Shown piece after piece: positions 7,178 through 13,661 of a stretch of 16,585 nt of DNA (within the stretch, counting starts at the first letter, position 1; each line of letters opens with the position of its first letter). This DNA is from Ruminococcaceae bacterium UBA2656. GTDB lineage: Bacteria; Bacillota; Clostridia; Oscillospirales; Acutalibacteraceae. Under the pieces are notes generated by a model, which saw only the letters and a list, made by a program, of their open reading frames with translations, had not been told where the DNA came from and did not search any database. Position numbers and translations under genes: made by a program. The stretch spans positions 1-16,585 of the forward strand of contig DENA01000036.1 of NCBI GenBank assembly GCA_002359465.1, given 5' to 3'.

Positions 7178-7345
7178 GATTTACAATTTGAATCCGCTAT
7201 TAATAGTCTGGCTAAAAAAGACAATGCATTATTTACCAGAAAATGTTCTGAGCGGACAATCCGTGGAGCGCTGATGCTACAATTAGATAAAAAAATTAAG
7301 TTTACCCCTTTTAGCGGTTACTATTCTAATGTTGAGTACAATTGA
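7178..7345 (+). pseudogene. Possible fragment of a small conserved protein
   Basis: A frame without a convincing start or ribosome site reads DLQFESAINSLAKKDNALF, then SERTIRGALMLQLDKK and ends SNVEYN. The order D-x-LF, ERTI, a leucine-rich helix and VEYN resembles a bacterial family I recall, with ERSI-x-HRLA-x-YL and VDCEYNR. If so, it is a diverged copy that lost its start and its end. The resemblance is from memory and weak. Confidence 0.2.
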
Positions 7346-7443
7346 AATGTGAATGACAAAGTAAAAACAATAATGAGAACGCCGATCATCTTACCAAGCT
7401 TCATAGTTTGCTCATAATTTCATGGTGAACTAATGGCTTTTCC

Positions 7444-7486
7444 TTAATCTGAACCTTGTACCCAATGGGACCAAGGTTCAGATTAA
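7444..7486. repeat. Perfect 15-bp inverted repeat
   Basis: TTAATCTGAACCTTG (7444-7458) and its exact reverse complement (7472-7486) surround a 13-base centre that itself contains CCC-AAT-GGG. There is no T-run on either strand, so it is not a standard terminator. It lies about 150 bases before the second ECF sigma gene, and a TTGACA at 7493-7498 follows directly. It could be a regulator site, a weak bidirectional terminator or the end of a lost small element. Nothing else recognisable is seen between 7346 and 7632. Confidence 0.6.
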
Positions 7487-7632
7487 TTCATGTTGACAAC
7501 TTTTAATAACAGATATACGGTTATATCAGAATACTTTTTTATCATAAGATTTATAATTTTTTGAACCATTTTATCTTTCACAGGCTCTTATAGTCAGGTG
7601 CACCGAATCGTTCCCAGAAAGGAGAATGCAAA

Positions 7633-8214
7633 ATCGAAGATTCAGATTTGATTTTAATGATACAGCAAGGAAATTTTGATGCGTTCGATCAAATATTTGA
7701 GAAATACAAAAATGAAGCGGTCAGAACGGCTTATCTGATTACCGGCAGGAAGTCCATTTGCGAGGATATTGCACAAGAGGCATTTATAAAATGTTTTAAA
7801 CATATCAGCGATCTGAAAAATCCGAATGGTTTCCGCGCCTGGTTTTTCAGAATATTGACCAGAACAGCTTGGAAATATGGCCGGTCGGCCAGCCGTGAAA
7901 TACCAACGGAAAACATGGCTGAAAGAGTCGATGAGTCAAGTTTGAATCTTGTAAATGAACAATACTCGACATTTGAGGAAAACAGACTTTTATACTCGGA
8001 AATCAACCATTTGGAGCCAAAGCAAAAAACAGTTATCATTTTGTACTACTTTAACGGCCTTTCTACAAAAGAGATTGCAAAAGTTTCCAGATGCTTGGAA
8101 GGCACCGTAAAATCCAGACTTTTTTCAGCAAGAAAAAAGTTGAAATCAAGGCTGGACTCTGTTTACCATTCACGAAAGGAGTGCAAGACCTATGCAGAGC
8201 ACAAAGTCATTTGA
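7633..8214 (+). CDS. Second ECF-type sigma factor, apparently with an ATC start
   Basis: About 193 residues. Region 2 covers about 10-80 (FDAFDQIFEKYKNEAVRTAY, then CEDIAQEAFIKCFKHISDLK and GFRAWFFRILTRTAW). Region 4 covers about 125-185 (LEPKQKTVIILYYFNGLSTK, then EIAKVSRCLEGTVKSRLFSA). Family members typically begin M-E-D-S-D-L-x-L-M-I. Here the matching codons are ATC GAA GAT TCA GAT TTG ATT TTA ATG, with AAAGGAG (7618-7624) correctly placed eight bases before the ATC. Standard starts in frame are only TTG at 7648 or ATG at 7657, both too far from the ribosome site. So either ATC is used at low efficiency or an ATG has mutated. The 3' end overlaps the anti-sigma gene by 23 bases. The partner of this sigma factor is inferred from that overlap. 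Confidence 0.85.
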   Translation: MEDSDLILMIQQGNFDAFDQIFEKYKNEAVRTAYLITGRKSICEDIAQEAFIKCFKHISDLKNPNGFRAWFFRILTRTAWKYGRSASREIPTENMAERVDESSLNLVNEQYSTFEENRLLYSEINHLEPKQKTVIILYYFNGLSTKEIAKVSRCLEGTVKSRLFSARKKLKSRLDSVYHSRKECKTYAEHKVI

Positions 8215-8983
8215 AGAAAATATAAAAGAGGCGCTCTTAAATATCTCAAACCAGGTGGAGGCTTCCGATCAATTAAGACTCAGAGTAAATAAGGCAGTGA
8301 GACAACAAAACCAAAAGGAGGATTTTTTGATGAAAAAACGATTTTCACTAAAAAGTGTAGCGATTCTGGCGGCCGTCCTATGTTTGACCACGGTTACAGT
8401 TTTCGCGGCAACACGAGTCAGCCAGTATATATCAACATCGTCATCCAAGCCGACATACACTTCTTTCCCGACGAAAGAAGTGCTCCAAAAGGATCTTGGA
8501 TTTGTTCCAAACAGCGTGGAAACGTTTTCAAACAGCTATACTTTTCATGAAGCAGTAATCGGCAATACCACCCCTGTTGACGAAAATGGTAAAAAAATGG
8601 GCATTTATAAATTTATTTCCTACACATATGTATCCGATAAGGGAGAGAAAGTGAACGTGTATGTCAATAAACAGCTTCCCGGAGCAACATCAGATTCCAA
8701 AGCGGCAAAAACAGATTATAAAAGCATCACCCTTTTGTACTCTTCACAGAAATATAAATTTGTCCCGGCAGACTATAAACTGACGGAAGAAGACAAAAAG
8801 GCCCAGAAAAGCGGAGACATTGAGGTTACTTACGGTAGTGATACAGTGCGAAACAGCATCGTTCAGAACGTGACCTGGACCAATAGCGACAAGATCAGTT
8901 ATGGTTTAATGGCATCAGACAGCAATCTTAAGCAGGATGATCTGACAGCTATGGCAAAAGAAATCGTGGATAAGAATAAATAA
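8192..8983 (+). CDS. Membrane anti-sigma factor, DUF4367-like, with an internal start
   Basis: 263 residues. The cytoplasmic N-terminus (1-46, FEENIKEALLNISNQVEASD) has the look of the short sigma-binding segment of DUF4367-type proteins. A hydrophobic helix (about 53-69, SVAILAAVLCLTTVTVFA) follows, then an extracellular domain of about 190 residues (LQKDLGFVPNSVETFSNSY, YTYVSDKGEKVNVYVNKQLP) typical of DUF4367-like outer domains. Start: ATG at 8192, ten bases after AAAGGAG (8175-8181), overlapping the sigma gene end. A second, stronger site, AAAAGGAGG (8313-8321), lies eight bases before an in-frame ATG at 8330 (residue 47). From there the protein would begin MKKRFSLKSVAILAAV, a textbook signal peptide. 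Two products are therefore possible: a membrane-spanning anti-sigma factor and a form lacking the sigma-binding part. A terminator follows the gene. Confidence 0.8.
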   Translation: MQSTKSFEENIKEALLNISNQVEASDQLRLRVNKAVRQQNQKEDFLMKKRFSLKSVAILAAVLCLTTVTVFAATRVSQYISTSSSKPTYTSFPTKEVLQKDLGFVPNSVETFSNSYTFHEAVIGNTTPVDENGKKMGIYKFISYTYVSDKGEKVNVYVNKQLPGATSDSKAAKTDYKSITLLYSSQKYKFVPADYKLTEEDKKAQKSGDIEVTYGSDTVRNSIVQNVTWTNSDKISYGLMASDSNLKQDDLTAMAKEIVDKNK

Positions 8984-9016
8984 GGGACAGCAAACGGCCC
9001 GTCCCATGCACCGCTT

Positions 9017-9050
9017 GAGCCACGAAACTAAAATGTTCCGTGGCTCTTTT
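9017..9050 (+). terminator. Rho-independent terminator after the anti-sigma gene
   Basis: GAGCCACG (9017-9024) pairs with CGTGGCTC (9039-9046). Three further pairs lie inside after one mismatch, the loop is TAAAAT, and TTTT follows at 9047-9050. It lies 34 bases past the anti-sigma stop. Confidence 0.85.
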
Positions 9051-9209
9051 ATCGGGTTGGTATAAAAACCGCTTCGGTGTTTTCCGGCTTCTAATCGCTG
9101 CTTTTGCAGCGGATAAGGGATAACCCGGTATGCCAGAGGGTGAATATGTGCCTATTATCCTAATACGTGCGATTCATAATATAATTAATGTGAAGGAGCT
9201 ATTTTTATT

Positions 9210-10172
9210 TTGCAGCATATCAGAAGAAAAAAATCAAAACTTTGGGTTTTACTACTAATTTTGGCTGTTGTTGTTGTTTACAAATTAATGGATTCATCTG
9301 ATGGTCAATCATTATTGAAAAGGGTTGACGGCAATCAATCCAATTCGGTTCTCTCATTAAGAGCATCAACGGATTCCGCCGTTTCTATCTCTTCCGACAA
9401 CTTACATAGTCCTAATGCAATTTTAGTCCGTTTAAATGACCATACCATTCTAATGCAGAAAAAGAGTGAGCAGAAAATTTATCCGGCATCTTTGACTAAA
9501 ATAATGACAGCAACCGTCGCAATTGAGAATTTACATGATCTGCAAAAAAAGATTGAACTTTCCCCTTCAATGTTTCAGAGGTTGAATAAAGAGAATGCAT
9601 CGATGGCAGGATTTCAGCCAAATGAAAAAGTGAAGGCAATTGATTTGCTTTATGGAATGATGTTGCCAAGCGGCGCGGAATGCTGCATAGGGCTTGCGGA
9701 TAATATAGCTGGATCGGAACAGGCATTCGTTGATAAGATGAATCAAAAAGCAGAATCACTCGGGATGTCAAATACACATTTTACAAATGCTACCGGACTT
9801 CAAGACCAAAATCATTATACTACCGTTAAAGACCTTTCCATACTTTTGAGCTATGCACTGAAGAACAGTACATTTCAGGAAATCTTTACAACTTCAAGGC
9901 ATTCAACGGCATCTACCAACAAGCATCCTGATGGCATTACTTTTAAGAGTACACTGTTTAAGAATATAGGAAATTCAACGCTTAAGAGCGGAAACATATT
10001 AGGCGGCAAAACAGGATTTACCGATGAAGCCGGATTATGTCTCGCAAGTTTCGCTCAAGTTAACGGGAAGGAGTACATACTAGTAACGGCAGGTGCCAAA
10101 GGGAATCATCAGACAGAGCAATATGATATTGATGACGCTTATGAGGTGTTCAATGAACTAGGTAGTAAATAA
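9210..10172 (+). CDS. D-alanyl-D-alanine carboxypeptidase (PBP5-like, S11)
   Basis: A 320-residue peptidase S11 family enzyme that trims the terminal D-Ala from peptidoglycan stem peptides outside the membrane. An N-terminal signal anchor spans about 11-26 (LWVLLLILAVVVVYKL). The active-site box SLTK is at S94-K97 (YPASLTKIMTATVA). The position of the SxN box holds SGA (S154, LLYGMMLPSGAECC), an S-G-A variant rather than S-x-N. The KTG box is at K267-G269 (GGKTGFTDEAG). Usual PBP5 enzymes have an additional C-terminal beta domain and amphipathic anchor; this one ends soon after the catalytic domain and relies on the N-terminal anchor. Start: TTG at 9210 with AAGGAG at 9193-9198, and a TATAAT-like -10 at 9180-9185 without a clear -35. 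It stands alone, downstream of a terminator and convergent with the GNAT gene. Confidence 0.9.
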   Translation: MQHIRRKKSKLWVLLLILAVVVVYKLMDSSDGQSLLKRVDGNQSNSVLSLRASTDSAVSISSDNLHSPNAILVRLNDHTILMQKKSEQKIYPASLTKIMTATVAIENLHDLQKKIELSPSMFQRLNKENASMAGFQPNEKVKAIDLLYGMMLPSGAECCIGLADNIAGSEQAFVDKMNQKAESLGMSNTHFTNATGLQDQNHYTTVKDLSILLSYALKNSTFQEIFTTSRHSTASTNKHPDGITFKSTLFKNIGNSTLKSGNILGGKTGFTDEAGLCLASFAQVNGKEYILVTAGAKGNHQTEQYDIDDAYEVFNELGSK

Positions 10173-10329
10173 ACAGCAGATAATCATTATTTCCTTGTAT
10201 GGAAGTGTCTTGGTTATTTCCTACACTTCGTCCAATTCTTATTTATATGCGTATTCCACAAATAGTCCAGCCAAAGCTCTAACTTTGTATTTGCATCATA
10301 AACAAACTCGAAATTAAGTATAGAAATCA

Positions 10330-10875
10330 TTACGCCCGTTCATCAAGCCATTGTTCTTTGGTGATACAGGTAATATGCTCTATCCTGACATCTTGCGTAA
10401 GTGGCCATTCCTTATTTGATTCCGTATGGTGATATCTAAATCCGCACTTTTCCTGTACGCGTTTTGATTTTTCATTACCGTCAAAATATCCGCACCAAAT
10501 TTTCGAAATACCGGCTTTTTCAAAAGCATATTTCATAAGTTCTTTGACTGCTTCGGGTACCATACTATTTCCCCAGTATGGCACACCGATCCAGTATCCA
10601 ATTTCTGCTTCATCATGCCTGATGTCAAGATTACTTTTTTCCCCGATCATAAGGCCTATGCTTCCTATTGCTTTTCCTTCTCCTTTTTGAACAATTGCAT
10701 ATGTTTCATCAGCAGAGAGAATTTCTTTGATAATCTGCCGACTGTTTTCTACGCTAGTATGAACAGGCCACCCTGCAATGGGACCCACGCGAGGGTCTTT
10801 TGCAAATTCATATAAACTTTCGGCATCGCTTTCGCTCCATGGACGAAGTATAAGCCTTTCTGTTTCCAATATCAT
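10330..10875 (-). CDS. GNAT N-acetyltransferase, RimJ/RimL type
   Basis: 181 residues from ATG at 10875, with AAAGGA (about 10884-10890) upstream. The open frame extends to 10911 but lacks a better ribosome site, and the family opening is MILETERLILRPWSESDAES. Other features: the central GSIGLMIGEKSN strand, the EIGYWIGVPYWGNSMVPEAV acetyl-CoA-binding region (variant of the usual GYWIG-x-PYWGKG-x-x-TEA) and the N-x-x-S-x-R-V-x-E-K-x-GF motif near 150-162 (NEKSKRVQEKCGF). These proteins acetylate an amino group on ribosomal proteins, other peptides or small molecules, using acetyl-CoA in the cytoplasm. The substrate cannot be told from sequence. It is transcribed convergently with the carboxypeptidase. 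An imperfect hairpin (10202-10208 with 10223-10229) lies in the 157-base gap but has no good T-run. Confidence 0.88.
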   Translation of the reverse strand: MILETERLILRPWSESDAESLYEFAKDPRVGPIAGWPVHTSVENSRQIIKEILSADETYAIVQKGEGKAIGSIGLMIGEKSNLDIRHDEAEIGYWIGVPYWGNSMVPEAVKELMKYAFEKAGISKIWCGYFDGNEKSKRVQEKCGFRYHHTESNKEWPLTQDVRIEHITCITKEQWLDERA

Positions 10876-11049
10876 TGGATTAATTCCTTTCGAGTCTAAT
10901 TTTACTGCCAACTAGTAATTCAAATAATAATCTGATTATATAGATGGTTTATAGCTGACTAATATTTGGTATTTAGTAAACATAACGAGCAGCTCGAAGC
11001 GAAGGATAAGTGACACATTTTACTCATAATCTTACCGACAAACTGGGAC

Positions 11050-11415
11050 TCAATTTCTTTTGCTAATTTCATCTGTTATCAATGATTTCGAAATATACAT
11101 TGCTCTTATCATGTTCTTAAAGCGAGAGTGATGAGAGGTACCCTCCACAAATTTCAGTTGTGCTTTCTCGCACTTGCTGATAATTGAAGATACCGGAGGC
11201 AATGCTTCTATCAATTCTTCCTTGGTGCATTTATCCGCAACATTTTCACCTATTATCAATGATTTTGAAATATACAGTGCTTTTATTCTGTTTTTAAGAA
11301 GTGTGTGCTGAGAGGTACCCTCCGCAAACTTAGGCTGTGTTTTTTCGCATCTGCTGATAACTGAGGAAACGACTTGCAGTGCTTCTTCTAATTCTTCCCT
11401 CGTATATTTGCCCAT
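11050..11415 (-). CDS. Small protein made of two tandem 59-residue units
   Basis: 121 residues from ATG at 11415, chosen because GAGGAG (11423-11428) lies seven bases upstream; the frame opens a few codons earlier. Residues 4-62 and 63-121 align without gaps: TREELEEAL with TKEELIEAL, SSVISRCEKTQPKFAEGTS with SSIISKCEKAQLKFVEGTS, and ALYISKSLI with AMYISKSLI. About two thirds of positions are identical over the first 51. I recall single-unit proteins of roughly 60-65 residues with the same pattern (EGT-x-QHTLLKNRIKAL) in clostridia, with no known function. The units look all-helical and soluble, and there is no signal peptide. The gene stands between the TetR gene and the GNAT gene with gaps of 109 and 174 bases, so it probably has its own promoter. 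Confidence 0.75.
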   Translation of the reverse strand: MGKYTREELEEALQVVSSVISRCEKTQPKFAEGTSQHTLLKNRIKALYISKSLIIGENVADKCTKEELIEALPPVSSIISKCEKAQLKFVEGTSHHSRFKNMIRAMYISKSLITDEISKRN

Positions 11416-11524
11416 AGTATTTCTCCTCAAGTTCTGATTTATTGCTCTGATAGATGATATAAATAATTAGATCGAGTTACCAATGAATGTCATAACGATT
11501 AAGCGAAGTTAATGCAAAATCATT

Positions 11525-12145
11525 TTAGCTGTTTGGATTCCGATATATTCTGCAAAATTCTCCAACCTGCTTATCAAGCAAAATCAGGGCGGTATTTTCT
11601 TTCTCCGGCTCACCCATATATTTGGTAAGCAAAAAGAAAATGGGCGAATAAAAGCTTACTGCCATTATTTCAGGATCAATCGAAATAAAATACCCCTGTC
11701 GTATCATTTCACGGAATAGATTTGCCTGATAAGTAATGCTTTCTTCCATAAATATTCTGTGATAAATCGCATAAATCTCCGGAGAGTGGTATTGCTCCAT
11801 CATTGCCATTCTCCAAAAGCGAGAAACAAAATCATCTTTCAGATAAAATAGGAAAATTTGTCTGCTAAGAGCACGAAGACCGTCAACAGTCAATTTTCCA
11901 TATGCATTTGCTTCTGCCTTACAGTCCCCTGATGGCAACCCGGCAAGCAGAGAGAGTCTGGACATGCGGTTATGCATTTCTTTCACTATTGTGTCAAAGA
12001 TATCTTTTTTGCTTTTAAAATGCTTATACAACGAACTGTCCTTGATTCCTACCGCATCCGCAATGTTCTTAACGCTGGTACCCTTGTAGCCTTTTGTGGA
12101 AAACAGCGTCAGGGCCTCCTCGGCAATTTTCTCCTTTGTTGTCAT
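11525..12145 (-). CDS. TetR-family transcriptional regulator
   Basis: 206 residues. The N-terminal DNA-binding domain is at 1-50 (KEKIAEEALTLFSTKGYKGT, then SVKNIADAVGIKDSSLYKHF and KSKKDIFDTIV), with the helix-turn-helix at about 24-43. The C-terminal ligand and dimer domain runs from about 60 to 200 (RQIFLFYLKDDFVSRFWRMA, FREMIRQGYFISIDPEIMA). The start codon overlaps the stop of the radical SAM gene (ATGA at 12142-12145), so the two are one transcription unit and translation is coupled. A palindrome inside the promoter of this operon, at 13400-13417, is the obvious candidate operator. Self-repression released by a small ligand is the expected mode; the ligand is unknown. Confidence 0.9.
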   Translation of the reverse strand: MTTKEKIAEEALTLFSTKGYKGTSVKNIADAVGIKDSSLYKHFKSKKDIFDTIVKEMHNRMSRLSLLAGLPSGDCKAEANAYGKLTVDGLRALSRQIFLFYLKDDFVSRFWRMAMMEQYHSPEIYAIYHRIFMEESITYQANLFREMIRQGYFISIDPEIMAVSFYSPIFFLLTKYMGEPEKENTALILLDKQVGEFCRIYRNPNS

Positions 12146-13248
12146 GTTGACTCCTTCAATAGCATCTTCACCTGCGTCTCTTGTTCAAAGAGAACGCATC
12201 CGCCGGTATGCTCCCGCATTAGACAGCCCTGCTGCAGCTTTTGAAACAGGGAAGATTGCAAAGACTCCCGCAAAGACGTATCAGAAACATTGATATCTGA
12301 ATACGGAGAAAACGGACAGGGCTCCGCACCTCCGAAGGCATTGATATGAAAAAATCCCCGGCCTGCTGCCAGGCACCCTCCCGAACTTTTTTCATCTCCC
12401 GGAAAAGAGACCATTAACATATCCGAACGGCCGGTTCTGGCATCATCCAGCCTCTGTACCATCCGTTTTCTAGCTTCGTCATCCAACGCCAAATCAGCGG
12501 TCTGATGGTCTACGGGAACATATTCTACATAAATAATTGCTTTGCAGCCGTTGACGCTCAATTCATCGATAAAAGAATCCGATAAAACCTCCACCAAGTT
12601 CTCCTTTGTCACTGTGACAGAAGCGCCAAATAACAGTCCTCTGTTATGTAATTCCTGCAATGCGGAACGCAATTGTTGATAAATCCCGGCCCCCCGTCGG
12701 GCATCCGTTGTCTCACGATTCCCCTCAATACTTACAATCGGGATTAAATTCCGTTTCTGATCCAGCAGTTCCAGATAGTCCATATCAAACATCGTTCCGT
12801 TCGTAAAGACTGGAAACAAAATGCTTGAATACTCTCCGGCTGTTGTCAGCACGTCACGTCGAACAAAAGGCTCCCCGCCAGCCAAAAGGATAAACCCTAT
12901 CCCTAAGTCGGCTGCCTGCTGAAAAATGCTTCCCCACCGCTCTGCGCGCAGAAGCTGTCGAGCATTCCCGGTTGGCTCTCGGTCATAGCAGCTATGGTTG
13001 GCTCTTGCATAGCAACCTTTGCAATGCAAATTACATTGTGTAGTGATACTTGCAATCAGAAACGGCGGAACATGTTGTCCGTTTTTTTGTGCTTCCCGTC
13101 GTAGTTTGCTGGATCGTTTGCTCTGCGCAGCATACTTCGCCATAAAACAGCTCTCTTTTGGGTTGTGCATAGTTGCTTTCAGAAGACCGGATATGATATT
13201 TTCAACTCCGTCTGTCAAATACGATTCAAGATGAAATGTTGTTTTCAT
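12142..13248 (-). CDS. Radical SAM protein with SPASM-like C-terminal cysteines
   Basis: 368 residues. The radical SAM cluster motif is C72-x3-C76-x2-C79 (TTQCNLHCKGCYARAN), followed by the SAM-binding GGEP at 124-127 (FILLAGGEPFVRRD). Later strands include FTNGTMFDMDYL and IPIVSIEGNRETTDARRG. C-terminal cysteines at 292, 311, 342 and 351 (GGCLAAGRGFFHINAFGGAE; EPCPFSPYSD; GCLMREHTGGC) are fewer than in a full SPASM domain but fit one auxiliary iron-sulfur cluster. This places it among MoaA/PqqE/SkfB-type proteins, which modify peptides or small molecules by radical chemistry. No precursor peptide gene was seen nearby. It is the first gene of an operon with a TetR regulator. Start: ATG at 13248 with AAGGGGG about nine bases upstream. 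The substrate is not deducible. Confidence 0.88.
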   Translation of the reverse strand: MKTTFHLESYLTDGVENIISGLLKATMHNPKESCFMAKYAAQSKRSSKLRREAQKNGQHVPPFLIASITTQCNLHCKGCYARANHSCYDREPTGNARQLLRAERWGSIFQQAADLGIGFILLAGGEPFVRRDVLTTAGEYSSILFPVFTNGTMFDMDYLELLDQKRNLIPIVSIEGNRETTDARRGAGIYQQLRSALQELHNRGLLFGASVTVTKENLVEVLSDSFIDELSVNGCKAIIYVEYVPVDHQTADLALDDEARKRMVQRLDDARTGRSDMLMVSFPGDEKSSGGCLAAGRGFFHINAFGGAEPCPFSPYSDINVSDTSLRESLQSSLFQKLQQGCLMREHTGGCVLFEQETQVKMLLKEST

Positions 13249-13311
13249 TATGTTCTGCCCCCTTGCGGCTTAAAGCTATGGCAATTCCATTTCAGTTTGC
13301 AAGACAAAACA

Positions 13312-13344
13312 CGTTTCTCCCCCGCCTTCGGCGGGGGAGAAACG
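13312..13344 (-). other. 15-bp hairpin in the radical SAM mRNA leader
   Basis: A perfect 15-bp stem (13312-13326 with 13330-13344) with a three-base loop, very GC-rich at its tip. Given the promoter at 13395-13423, it falls in the roughly 140-base untranslated leader of the radical SAM/TetR operon. On the minus strand it is followed by GTGTTTTGTCTTG, a broken T-run, so it could work as a leaky terminator (attenuator) or as an mRNA-stabilising stem. There is no reading frame upstream for it to end. No known riboswitch pattern was recognised. Confidence 0.75.
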
Positions 13345-13394
13345 CAGCCTTGTTGCAGAATCGACTGGAAATGCTGTAGTAAATGTTGGCTTTA

Positions 13395-13423
13395 AGTATA
13401 GCTAGCGAATGCTAGCTTGTCAA
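13395..13423 (-). promoter_or_regulatory. Promoter of the radical SAM/TetR operon with palindromic operator
   Basis: On the minus strand TTGACA (13418-13423) and TATACT (13395-13400) are separated by exactly 17 bases, a near-consensus sigma-A promoter. The spacer is occupied by the palindrome AGCTAGC-x4-GCTAGCT (13400-13417, centre GAAT on the plus strand). A palindrome between -35 and -10 is the classic position for a TetR-family operator, where a bound dimer blocks RNA polymerase. That the downstream TetR protein binds it is inference from position. Confidence 0.85.
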
Positions 13424-13661
13424 GGCATACAACAAGGATAAGCCACTTTGTTGTAAACAGAGCCGGTAGAGCCACCAGCATTAGTCAGTTTTAACCTAAT
13501 GGGCAACTCAAAAGGAATCTGCTTGTCTGTCAAATTTAATCCCTGAATTATTTTGAATTCGTGCTGATCTTTCCTTGAAATAACCTTTCGGTATTAAATC
13601 AAAGCAACAAGATATAATATGAATACAATAAAACAATATTTATGGAGGTATTTAACCTTAT

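Noticed and set aside
7001..7345. A 114-codon plus-strand open frame spanning the tRNA fragment and terminator
   Set aside because: Its first half is read through the attachment site and the terminator hairpin, and it has no ribosome site. Only its last 56 codons look possibly coding.
9096..9111. Small hairpin CGCTGC-TTTT-GCAGCG as terminator or riboswitch
   Set aside because: Only six base pairs, no T-run after it and no recognisable aptamer pattern. A better terminator lies just upstream at 9017-9050.
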